Assembly (NCBI RefSeq): GCF_000165425.1
Contig: NW_001799619.1
Span: 190,578 to 254,577 of the forward strand
Source: Paramecium tetraurelia
Lineage: Eukaryota; Ciliophora; Oligohymenophorea; Peniculida; Parameciidae
Length of the DNA stretch: 64,000 bases
Direction of reading: 5' to 3'
Part shown: positions 36,256-49,499 of the stretch, one piece after another
Layout: every line of letters begins with the position of its first letter
How positions within the stretch are numbered: position 1 is the stretch's first letter
Made by a program: the position numbers and the translations under genes
Notes under the pieces: model-generated
The model's input: the letters and a program-made list of their open reading frames with translations, nothing else
Databases searched by the model: none
Told to the model about the DNA's origin: nothing

Positions 36256-36568
36256 CTTTTAATAATGAATAATTAAGATTTTAATAAATATGTCTAATTA
36301 ATTTATGTTATCACGTAATTAGTTTTGATTAAAAAATAGTATAATTAATATAAATTCGTTTAGAAAAAAGTCAACAAAAAATGTATTTTTATCTCAACTT
36401 TCCTGAATTAAGTTTATTTTTCTAAATTGCTTTAATCATAAGTAAATTCAAATTCTAAAAATATAACTTTTGCAGAATTATCTTTTCTTAATTTATCGCA
36501 GAAGCAAAGCCAATTAGCTGTTGACAGGTGATGATAAATACCTAAAATATATATTTGGACATATATAC

Positions 36569-36996
36569 ATGAAATTAGAGGAAAATATGAGGGCAAAAAA
36601 AGAAGTAATTGTAGAGGTGAATAACTTTTTTATAAGTATCAATAGGAAAAGTTAAATATGATGATCCATTTTATCTTGAGAAACCTTAATTTTTAATTCT
36701 AATTATGTTGGCAATTAATTCGCAATTCCACATTTTGGAAAGTGTCTTAATAATCCAGTATTGAAAATTTAATGAAAGTTAACTTTGTGGAAATGGGTTG
36801 TATGATTATTTAATTGTTGTAACTTTACCTAAAAAACTCTGAATAGTAACTCAATAGGTTTTAGTTGGTTAATATATATTTATTTTTAATATTTATACTT
36901 TTTTCAAATATTTTAGATGTAAATTAAAATTTATAGATGAACTATTATGAATCAATTTTTAGTAGAAATAGAGTTAAATTTCTTAAGTGTCTTTGA
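36569..36996 (+). CDS. Possible small gene, 132 aa, doubtful
   Basis: ATG 36569 (MKLEENMRAKKEVIVE), a 29-nt GT-AG intron at 36617-36645 and an open frame to TGA 36994-36996 give 133 codons. The sequence after the intron is Leu/Asn/Phe rich and not convincing; another frame reads KYDDPFYLEKP over the same DNA. It could be a decayed gene. The surrounding interval (36256-37064) shows nothing else. Confidence 0.3.
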
Positions 36997-37064
36997 AATC
37001 TAGTTAAAAATTCTTTATTAAATAAAGCAACATTTATAATTCATTTTATTTTATTTTTCAATAA

Positions 37065-39357
37065 ATGGACTTAAGATGGTTATAGGATGACGATAACTTA
37101 GCAAGTATTTAAGTTCTTTATTATTGATAAGCTGCAGATTAATGCGACCATTTTAATGCATCTTTCATTAGTTCTCCAAATAGATCATAAATAGGAAAAA
37201 CAATAAAAAATTAATACACTGCAGTTGAATTCACCGACACTTTGGGGAAGATATTTTAAGTAATTGATTATATTAATACATAGGCTATAAAGGAGAAAAA
37301 TTTGAAACAAGTTTAAAACTTAGTGAATACACATCAACAAAGATCAAACAATTTGGGAGGAGATCCAGAATTTAGATGGGACATCATTAATGATTTAAGT
37401 CTAAATTGGTCTCCTCTTCATCATTCCATTTATTTGGGTTGCGAATAAATATTTATGTGGTTTTTAAGCCTAGGAGGTGATATTACATCGATTACTTACG
37501 ATGGCTATTCTGCTTTAACTTTGGCTGTTTTATCAAAAAGTGAATTAATGGTCAATCTATTGATTGCATAACCAAACCTAAATGTTAACCATGTATCACG
37601 GAAAGGATCAGCTTTGCATATTGCAGCATAATCAAATCAAATTGCCATTTTGGAATTACTGTTGCAACACCCCAACATCAATTTGAATATATACAATGAT
37701 CAATTACAATAACCTATCGATTTAGCAACAGGAAAGGCTAAAAAGTTGCTATAAAAAGAAATATAATAACGTACGGATGTATATTAGGAATAATCAAAAT
37801 CCTAAATATCAATAAAGAGTTTAGACAATTGTCAAATAAATACAATAGATGTAAATTACTTAAATTATTATCCAGACATTCCTTATCAACAGACCAAAGA
37901 AGCCGCCTGTTTACAAAGGATACGTTGAGAAGTTGCACTTTTCCCACTTATATTCCTATTAAAGATATATAGTTGTAGATCCGGAGTGTGGAACTTTGGT
38001 GAGATTCCAAAATAAAGAAAACTGCCCTTTAAATCCCAAAGAGACAATACCACTTTAAAATATATATAATCTGTAGATAATTGTTAAAGATAGAACATTT
38101 GGTAACTATTCAATTTAATTGTTGATTGAATACAATGAAAAAAAAATATATTTTCTTTTTTAAACTAAATAAACTGCATAAATGTGGTATGATTCAATCA
38201 AAACAGCAGCAGGATATTCAAAATATGTGAAATATAAGATAGATTAATACTGTTAAAAAAATGAAGGATAAAAGGTATTTAATCAAGTCAATAGCTTATT
38301 ATTGGATATGAATAATTAGTCAATAGAGATTGATTAATAAATTAATGAAGAGTAATAAAAGGAACAGAATATTGAAGTAAAGAAAAAATAAAAAAAACAG
38401 TTGTTCGATAATCTTAAATTCTCAGATTTTTTTATTTTGGAAATTCTTTAGAAAGGGTCCTTTGGCACAATTTATAAGGCTAAATATTTCAAAGATGAAA
38501 AGATGTATGTTTTAAAGTAATAAAACAAAGATTAACTCAGAAAGTTTTCTTAACTTGATTATGCAATCAATGAAGTAAAACTCTTAAGAAAGATAAATCA
38601 TCCCTTTATTATTAGTGTAAATGGGTTATTTTAAACTAAACAAAATTTGTATTATTAAATGAAATATTATGAAAAAGGAGACCTGTCTGAATATATAGGA
38701 TAGGGTTGTGTTTTATCTGAGAATGTATCTAAGATTTTGGTCGCATAAGTAATATTAGCAATTGAATACTTACATTCAATCAATATCATATATAGAGACC
38801 TGAAGCCGATGAATATCTTAGTAAGTAAAAATGGGTTCTTAAAGTTGGCTGATTTGGGATTGGCTAAGGAAATTATAAATGATAGGGTTGCCTTATCATT
38901 TTGTGGATCTCCTGCTTATTTGGCCCCTGAAATCATAAAAGGTGATGGTGCAACCTAGTCTGTTGATGTATATGGAATAGGAGTCTTGCTATATGAAATG
39001 TTGAGTGGATATCCTCCTCATTACGTAAAAAATATAGACTTAATGCTGGAGAGAATTTAATATTGTCCTATTGATTATGATAGAATAAAATCAAAAATGG
39101 CAGTCAAAATCTTGAAGGAACTGCTTTAGCGAGATTAGACGCAGCGTCCAAATTTGGCAGAGATAAAGAATCATATATTTTTTGCTGATATTTGTTGGAA
39201 TAAACTACTGACTAAAAGTATGCTTCTTCCGAAATTGATAAAGAGAAACAAGGAGTAAATTATTAATTAACAAAAATTTTCAGAAGCAATTATTGATGAA
39301 GACTATTTGGATGAGGAGGAGAAGCTCAATTATATTGAGAATTGGAGTATGTCATGA
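37065..39357 (+). CDS. Ankyrin repeat - PH domain - AGC-type protein kinase, 755 aa
   Basis: About three ankyrin repeats at ~110-225 ([52 protein letters not shown]), a PH domain at ~270-385 ([28 protein letters not shown], ending [16 protein letters not shown] with the usual PH Trp), then a kinase at ~447-695. Kinase motifs: [11 protein letters not shown], catalytic Lys in [30 protein letters not shown] (DLG in place of DFG), [13 protein letters not shown]. One intron at 37851-37875 is needed to join ankyrin and PH parts; spliced length is 756 codons. The PH domain suggests recruitment to phosphoinositide membranes. AGC assignment rests on the [10 protein letters not shown] segment. Confidence 0.9.
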
Positions 39358-39393
39358 ATGTAAATTTGCTTTAATATACATAAATCTATGAAA

Positions 39394-40328
39394 TCATTAA
39401 ACTTCTTCAAATTAGTCAAGGTTAACATCAGAGTCTTCAGTGACAAACCCATCACTATTTTGTTATTCATCCCCTCTATCAAATATATTTTCAATTTCAT
39501 CAACTTAGGTTTCTAGTTTGCTAAGCATTTTTTCTTTTTTTTATTATTTTTTTGAAGCAAAATCCTTTTCCTTTTTAATTTCCAATTTCTTTTCCAATCT
39601 AACCTTAGCCTATGTTACATAACCTGTATCCTTCCATAATTAAGCTCCTTATATGCAACCTTCAAGAATAATGATGGGTTTTAAAACAAGTCTAGGTCCA
39701 ATTTCGACAAGTTAATTTTTGACAATTTCCTTTCCAGCCTTTTCATATTGGATTTCGTAATTTCTAATCCAAATATTATTATTTTCTGGGCTTTCCTTTA
39801 TAAAAGAGAAGACTCTATCGCAACAAGGAGCACTTTTTGGATGATGTTTGGGCACGTTAATGGCATGGATAAAAAGTTCCTTTTATAAAATCATTAAAGG
39901 GTCTTCAGTGAATGACCCGTCAAATGAGAGAATTGGTCGACTTCCTTTCATGCAATTTCCAGTTAGTTTCAAATCTTAGCAATTATGCCCTTATAATATG
40001 AATATTGTAATTTACAGTTTTCAATATAGTATTTGATGGAAGGACCATTGGGAAATCTTCCAATCCATAGATACAATTCATGTTTTCTATGCACTTCAAA
40101 ATAAATGAAACTTCTGCATGAATGTTGCATGCATAATTCTTTAATTTATTTAGATGTATCTCCTTTTTCAAGTTTAGTTTCTTTTTTAGAATGAGGAAGT
40201 AATTCATGTAAATCCATAAACAACTATCTGATTCGATCAGAAATGTTTTTGGATGTGACTATCAATGTTCTTTATTTATTCACCCATTTGGTTTCTTTTT
40301 GATTTGGGAATATATTGTCAATGTCCAT
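39394..40328 (-). CDS. BRX1: Ribosome biogenesis protein BRX1 (Brix domain), 302 aa
   Basis: BRX1 acts in the nucleolus in assembly of the 60S ribosomal subunit. Seen: KWVNKQRTLIVTSKNISDR, LLPHSKKETKLEKGD, RKHELYLWIGRFPNGPSIKY, LKLTGNCMKGSRPILSFD, then VFSFIKESPENNNIWIRNYE and the family's LVEIGPRLVLKPIIILEG. A 26-nt intron at 39990-40015 sits just before the LTGNC block; spliced length is 303 codons. The C-terminus is Lys rich and ends in an acidic tail. It is slightly shorter than animal BRX1 (about 350 aa). Convergent with the ankyrin-PH-kinase gene, 36 nt apart. Confidence 0.94.
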
Positions 40329-40385
40329 TAATATAAATTTAATTGTATTAATAATATTTGTTTGATGCATATTATAATATGTTTG

Positions 40386-41978
<1,593 letters not shown>

Positions 41979-42574
41979 GTTTTAATAATATAATTACAAA
42001 TTTAACTACTAATACAATAATTTGGTATTAATAATGTCATTCAAGTATTTATATACTCAATCGATTTCACTCTACCAATATTTTAAAAGCCTATCTTATA
42101 TTTTGATTATATTTTAGCAATCACTATTGGGAATTTATGTTTTATCTATTCCAAAATAATACAAACATTCTTATGATCTGATAATCATCTAAAATGAGAG
42201 CTTATTAACCTTACATTCAGAATTATTAATAAAATATATATATATTTTTTAACTTTGATCTCACATCCACATCTGATCGTAAATCTTAGAAATCCAATAT
42301 AATATTATAACTTCGTCACATTTAAATCAGACATGTATCACTTCCAAGTGTTTTATTGATAAAAATTATTTTCATTTTATAATTAACTTCTTATTAGAAT
42401 ACCTGAAAATTAGTATTTATAAAATCAAACCGTGCACTTATATTTGTATACAATAAATCTTGCAATTTAATGAATTTCAAATTGCTCGTGGTGTTACTAT
42501 ATCACTAATAAAAGCTATTATTATTATATTAGTTTTTTTAACTACAATTGAGAAATATTATTTTTATTTTATAA
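41979..42574. other. Intergenic, divergent 5' ends
   Basis: About 600 nt between the CDPK start and the large surface-protein gene. It includes a short (AT)n run near 42234-42246. No coding frame or RNA gene was seen. Confidence 0.4.
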
Positions 42575-45500
42575 ATGAATTCTTAAATAATAGTATTTAT
42601 ACTATTATAAATTGCTTTTTTGGTTAATTGCCTTATTTATGAACCAGATCAACTTATTTTTACATCAGCTTATGATGAAGATTAATTTAAAGATGTTTGG
42701 GATATAAGTTTAAATAGAAATCAAGACTTTGACGATGTGCAAACCTATGCTTATGGATTCTGGTTAAAATACTCATTTGTTTATCCAAAATACTTGGAAT
42801 AACAAAAGGATTGGCATTCAATAAGTAGATTAACTGCTCGATAGAATCACACTGATTATTAACATCCTTTAGATAGAGCTTTGTCAGTCTGGCTGAGTAA
42901 GGATTTTTATCACTTCACTACTTACACCACTGAATACCCAGAGAAGTTTTATAATGCTAAATATGAGAGGGAATAATTAGATGGTAAATGGACTTTTGTT
43001 TACTTTGGATACTCCTATTAAGAATGTATAGAAATATAATAAACTAGTTTTGGCTAGAGGATATATATTGTTTGATGATGATAAATTTGAAGAAGCACTC
43101 ATTCCAGCAAAACATTATAGATTGGACTTCCTCAGATTTTTAATTAAACGAGAATTTAATAATTATGCCTTCAATGGGTTCTATTGCAATATATTCCTTT
43201 TAATCAATGAGCAATATCCTATTACAGCAGAAGAATTGAAAATTTATGCGTATGAGTAATATCCGTTATTGTTCAATTTAAATGAAATATTTTAATAATA
43301 AACATTATTAGAACATCAGGAAGAGACATTTTATGATAAACAAATATTTAAATAGTTTGAGTTTTCAGAGATTGATCCATTATAGTACTCAATTTCAGGA
43401 TGGTTGAAATTTAATACTCCAATTGAATTTAAAGATCATAATTTAGTTCTGCGATTAAGCCATTCCAAAAAACTCAACTAAGGAATTTTTGATAAAATCT
43501 TTTATTTAATTTCAAACGATCAAGGATACGAATTTGAAAGCTATAATTGCATAGACAATTGTAAAATAATCAATTGGAATATACCAACTGAGAATTAAGA
43601 GAAACAATGGCATTTTGTGTATATTGCATACGATGCAAATCGAAATAAGATTTTTCAATTTTGGAAATTCGAGGAGAAGGCTTTTGTAATCCATCATGAG
43701 TAAATTCATCATTTTTAACTCCATGGAATTTATGTTAATTTATAAAAGGATGAATATGATCCTGGTTTTAATGGATATCTAAAAAGGTGGACATTTAATT
43801 ACGGTGCTGGTGCATATCAAGAGAGTGGTTTTGAGGATGACTAAATACTTCAAGCATAATTAGGATTGATAGATTTTAATTCTCTAAATAAGACTGAGAC
43901 TTGGAAATTTTAGCAAAGCAATTTGAATATAGATATCAATTTGAATTAGGATTTGTAAGAAAATGAGATTGATCCTTCTCATTTCCAAACCAATTCCTTT
44001 GAATATGGTTATGGATTCTGGATGAGATTTCTTTACAATTGTCCATCAAAAATTGATAGTCTCACTAATTAAACTTTAGGATTGTCAAGATTCGGAACCA
44101 CTTAGCAGTATAAATAAAATAATAATCTGGGAGAGAGTACTCTTTCAGTTTATATATAAAATAATCGAATATAATTTGAATCTTATAGTGTCCTAGATAA
44201 ACAATAAAAGTAGTTTTACATCAATACTCATTTAGATAATGAATGGCTGTATTTATATACAGGATATAAGAGAATCTATAAAGAACAAGGTGTTTTTCTT
44301 GGTTGTATATACAATATTAAGGGAGTTAATAAATGCACAAATAGTTAAAATGATATTGTGCATTATTTAATTGACAATTATCTATTCTTTTCTATTGGTT
44401 CCATCGGATCAAGATTTTAAGATATCAAACACTTTAACGGAGATATTTAAGATGCAAACCTATACTTTGGTAAAGATAGTATTATACCGAAATTTAACAA
44501 ATAAAAGACATTTCCAGAGAACATTGCATCTAATAATTGGATTTTTAAGTAGGTTGAATAGTTCTCTAATGATCGACTTGATAAAATGCCTTCTGAATAT
44601 AAATTAAATGATGTTGTCTCAGAATATGGAGTTTAATTATGGTTTAAAAGCATTGGGAAAACAAATAATGAGTTTTAGTTTATATTTTTGTTGTCAACTA
44701 ATGAGTATAGAGATTAGGTTTCAAAGCCAGGAGATATTACTTTGGGAGTGAAGATGGATTAAAATAACAATTTATATTTTTTGAGCTATTCATTCGATAA
44801 AGATGATTACTTGTAATAACAAGAGAAGAAAATAGAAATAGAAAATGAATAAGATAAAAAATAATGGACCTATATATACTTTGGACACAAGAAACATGTT
44901 TGTCTTTATTTCATATAAACAAAAACTAAAAGAGTTAAAAATTCATTTGAATGTTTCCATCATGCCTCTAAATATTTCCTTGTTTATAAGGGGTTTGATG
45001 GAAAAGAAAATGATTTATAAGGAGACATTGACTATTTTAAAGTTGATTTTGGGTTAGGATCATTTCAATCACAATTCCATCATCTAACAGAAGCATTTAA
45101 ACAAGGATTGAAACTCTTTCCAACTTCCTTTGAGTGGAAAGGCCAATTTAATAAAATTATTAATGTACCATCAATTAAATCTGGATTCCAATAAGTATTT
45201 GCTTCGAATTCAAAAATAAGTATGGATGGCTAAAGAAATTATGGATATGGATTTTGGTCAAGATATTTAAGAGAATTCCCAGAATTAGTAAAATAGGAAG
45301 ATAAGGAGTAATACATCTCAATTTCAAATTTATATTGTATACAGGCTCAAAACAAGGAACTTGAAATTATCTCCTTATATTTGAGCTAAGATAAAAAGTA
45401 ATATAAGGTGAAGACTTATGATTTAAATACACACAAGTATCAAATTGGGACATTCCAATTATTGAATTAATAAGAGAATGTTTGGAACTATGTTTATTTA

Positions 45501-47637
45501 AGTTATAATGCAGATAAATAGTAAGTGGTTGGATTTATTCATCACTATAAAGAAAATAGAGTAATAAGGGTGATTCTTAAGGACATTTCTCATAAGAGCA
45601 TAAATGGGAAAGCCAACTTCAATTTAGGAAGATTTGTAAATATTGATATTTATTAATTAGTTGAATTATGAAGGGTTTAATGGTCAGATCAGTAATCTTA
45701 TAATCAGATTTGATGGGAATGCTGTTGTAGATAATATTCAATAATTCTAAAGTTTGGTTGATTCATCAAAATAAATAGAGTCTAATGAAAAGTTACAAGT
45801 GTTTAAATTCATCACTCTGAAAGAAGAATCTTAGTTTAGTTAACATAATGTAGGATTAAAAGAAAATTATTTTCCTGAAGAATACTCAGTTTATGGCTGG
45901 TTTAGACCTAATCCTAGTGAATTAAACAAATAATTAATTTAAGATAATGTCATAAAGGAGTAATATGAGTTTGAATAAATTGTATTACAATTAAGTTCTT
46001 GTTTAGAATAAAATGAGGAATAAAGGTTTCGTTTTTAAATTAGAATATCTTAAAATGGATATTAATTTGTTACTTATTCCATAAATGAAGAATCACCTGC
46101 TATTTCTTGGATCCAAAATATTCTATTGGATGCTAACTTTGGTACTTGGTGTTACTTTTGGATGGGTTATTCCTAAAAACTATAATAAGTTAATGTGTAC
46201 TTCAAGATAATAGATTCGGTTGAAACTAAGGTTTTCAATTATATTCAACATCATTTGACAAATAAATTTATTCTGCTTTTAAGTTCTTAAGTGTAAGATC
46301 ATGCCTTTGATGGAGATCTGGCTTAAATAGGAATGGAAGTTGGAAGTGGATCATTTAAGGATAAAGCCAATCTCCCAGAATTTGAACTCAAATTAATCTA
46401 GAAAGCATATCAATTCAAAGACTATGAAGGTGATTTCGATAAACTAAATAGACTCAATTTAATATAAGGTAAGAATGATCTAATTGGATCTACCTAATAT
46501 ACTGTTTAGTTGTGGACTAGATGGCTTAATGAAATATCTGATGATTCTTTTCTAGATCAAAATAGTGTGTTTAGATTTTCCAGAAATTAATAATATGAGA
46601 ATTGCGATGAGAAGGGGGATAGAACTTTAATGGTTATTATTACTACAAAATCTTATGAATTTCTAACATATAATGTGGTAAGTGATTAATGCAGTGAAAG
46701 TAAAGAAATATCCTATTAGCAATTATTTGAAGGGTAATGGAATTTAATTTATTTTTCATATTCTAATACCTAAGATTTTATAGGAGCAAAAGGTTTTGTG
46801 TATTTCTCAAAAACTGGATAGTCTAAAGAATTAGAATTCAATGTTGAACATCTGCCATTAACCAGTTAAGCTGTACTTACAGTAGGTTAAAGGGAATTTA
46901 CTTATGGTAAGTTTTTTGGATAAATGCATGACATTTAAGTGAAGATTGGCTATGGGTTTGAGGAAGACATTACAAGCATCCTAGAGACTACTACTATACC
47001 TGATTTGGAGACTAACCAATTTAACAAACATAATTTAGTTTAAGTTGAAAGCAGAATTGATCAGGTTGTCAATAAGAAATTCAAATCAAATCTAAATTTA
47101 GAAAGACAATATTCCTTATATGGATGGTTTAAATATGATGGCATTACTGAATATGGCTAATTCTCTATTTTAGCAAGAGTTAGTACAGAGCCTTTGTTAT
47201 CAAAAAAACTATCAGATCAAACATTCTTGATACTGGTTAATCAACATACTATTTAATTTAAATCTTATAATTTATTACCACAATATAGTACATGTGATGA
47301 GACATTTGAAGTTATAAAGAATTATGACTTTGTCCAACAAGAGAAATAATAATGGATATTTTTTTATATTGGATACAATTTTGATTCAAATTCATTGCAA
47401 ATATATTTGAAATACAATGAAGATTTACATGATCAATAAGAATTACTGCAAAACATATATCATTACTTGCCCTTGTAGTTTTATGTTTTCATAGGAGAGG
47501 ATGATATTTATTCAAAATATTCAGGTTTAATAGATGATATTAATTTATTAACTGGATAATCAAGCTATATCGATTCAAATATCTATTAGCAATTTGGTTC
47601 TCTTAATTAAAAGTATATTGAAAATGTTTTGAAATGA
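42575..47637 (+). CDS. Secreted/surface protein with eight ConA-lectin-like modules, 1,671 aa
   Basis: N-terminal signal peptide (MNSQIIVFILLQIAFLVNC). The rest is eight tandem ~205-aa modules, each opening with a Y-G-F/W-W-(L/M/S)-(K/R) line: YGFWLKYSF, SISGWLKFN, YGYGFWMRF, YGVQLWFKS, YGYGFWSRY, YSVYGWFRP, YTVQLWTRW, YSLYGWFKY. Each also has a later Trp-aromatic strand (WTFVYFGYS, WHFVYIAYD, WLYLYTGYK, WTYIYFGHK, WNYVYLSYN, WCYFWMGYS, WNLIYFSYS, WIFFYIGYN). This strand pattern resembles ConA/LamG-type beta sandwiches. Introns at 43026-43047 and 45636-45660 give 1,672 codons. No C-terminal membrane segment or anchor signal. A role in the cell coat or mating is only a guess. Confidence 0.85.
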
Positions 47638-47657
47638 TATCTAAAATATGAATAGCA

Positions 47658-47674
47658 ATATATATATATATATA
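47658..47674. repeat. (AT)n microsatellite
   Basis: A short uninterrupted AT dinucleotide run in the 49-nt gap between two convergent genes. Confidence 0.8.
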
Positions 47675-47686
47675 AATATTTTGATG

Positions 47687-48367
47687 TCAAATGAGTATAA
47701 GAGGTCTAAAAGTCTTTTTGATGGATTCAAACTTTTACTGCAACATTTCCAACTCAGGAGAGGTCTCAATCCTATCAGTCTATTGAGGTTTCTTGCTCTG
47801 ATACTCAACTTGAAAAATGAATGATAATTTACTTTTCTTAAAATAAGGGTGATAAACAATTATCCCTTCATTTGTTGTCTAAACCCTCTGTATTTAGGAA
47901 TCATTTTATCTTTTTACTTATTCTGGATTCTAACTAAGATTAGTCAATAGGTTTTGAATCAATGACATAATCTAATTTAATTCATAAGGGATACTCCTTC
48001 TTCTGTTTATTCCTTTTTTTATTTTTTTAAAGCTGGCTTTTTGGGTTTTAGAACACAGAATTGAATTTAGAGATCAAAAGTTTATCCATTATCATGTGGA
48101 TAGATGCAGTCTACCCAATCAGTCGTGAACCCATATTCATACACTAAAACATTGTCGTATGACTTACCTTTCTTTTATTCTTATATTTTCTTTTGTGAAT
48201 ACTTCTCCTACTTTTAATCTGATTTCTTGCTTGATGGTTTTTATTCTTTGATTTCCTATAACATTTCTTTAAAGTTCTCCGTCATTTTCTTTTGCCTTGA
48301 TGACTTGCGAACTATAGATTTCTATTTGTAAAATACCTTGGTTAGGCTCTTCTTGCTTTGAACTCAT
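47687..48367 (-). CDS. Unknown protein, 203 aa
   Basis: ATG 48367 (MSSKQEEPNQGILQIE) with introns of 22 nt (GTAGGA...AAAAG), 23 nt (GTATCC...AATTAG) and 24 nt (GTAAAT...TCAAG) gives 204 codons. The most structured part reads KSYDNVLVYEYGFTTDWVDC followed by QTFDLQIQFCVLKPKKPA. Then comes a Lys/Gln/Glu-rich region and a C-terminal helix (LEMLQQKFESIKKTF). No domain is recognised. Confidence 0.72.
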
Positions 48368-49499
48368 TGACTTCAATTTTTATTATTAATCAACTCAATC
48401 AAAAACTAACTTAAATAGTTATTCTAGTATAAATAACGAAATCTTATAAAACGATATTTAATAACACATTTCAATTTATCAATCACTATAATAAAGGGGA
48501 TCTTCATTTTTAATTGAGAAAATACCTGATATAAATTATATTTTGTAATCTATCATTATGATCTATTCAAAGTTTGAATCTCTAAGATGTATAACAAATA
48601 CAATCCTGCAAAACTTTCTTAGGCTTAAATTAAATTAAATTTTTATTTCTAATTCTGAAGAATTCTTTTCATACTTTTTATAATATTCTAAACAATTGAA
48701 TAGTTAATAGTCGATATTTGTTACAATTTAGCTTATTATTTATGATTAGATGAACAGTTAAAATTAGGTAGGGATAATAATATAATGTAAATTATTAAAA
48801 GAAATATAGAATGAAAAATTAAGTTTTCACAAGATATTTTCGATTAAAAATCCTAAATTAAATCAGACTGATCTTTATAATATAGTATTCATTTTATAAA
48901 AATAAGCACTTCATGATTTTTCCTCAAATTTTATTAATTATTAAGATCTAGGATTGCTGAAATATTAATTTGTTAAATATTGATTTATATTTTTCTGATG
49001 AAATGTGAAATGCTTTGATTTCAATTAATCTGCACTAAAATGAAAATTTTGTTAATTTTCAAAATGTCTGCATTAATATTTTATAAAACGTTAACATTTC
49101 ATCAGTAAGAATATTCTGATAATTTTTGACGAAACTCTTTAAATAATCAAGATTACAAGATCTGACAGACAAATTTGGAGATGAAATTATATACTTTGAT
49201 TAAGACTATTTCTAACTATATTTTATTAATAGTATGATAAGTTTCTTCAGAATTTAAATGTTTTAAAATATTAATATATATTTATAGAATTTCATCAGTT
49301 TTTGTTCTTTTATTATGATGAATATTGTCTTCTGATCTCAAATTGGTGTCTCAAGATAAATCAAGACATATTTTAAATATGACTTAAGATACAAGTAAAT
49401 TGCAAAGACTAATTCAAATAAACTTATTTATTTCAAGTGAAATTAGTATTCAATTAATATTTTAAATATCTCCCTTTCAGATTCTATTTAATTAACCTC
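48368..49499. other. Intergenic stretch before the Cys-rich gene
   Basis: About 1.1 kb, very A/T rich, between two divergent genes. No frame with protein-like composition, no RNA gene and no clear repeat was seen. One of the longer presumptive regulatory regions in the window. Confidence 0.4.
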
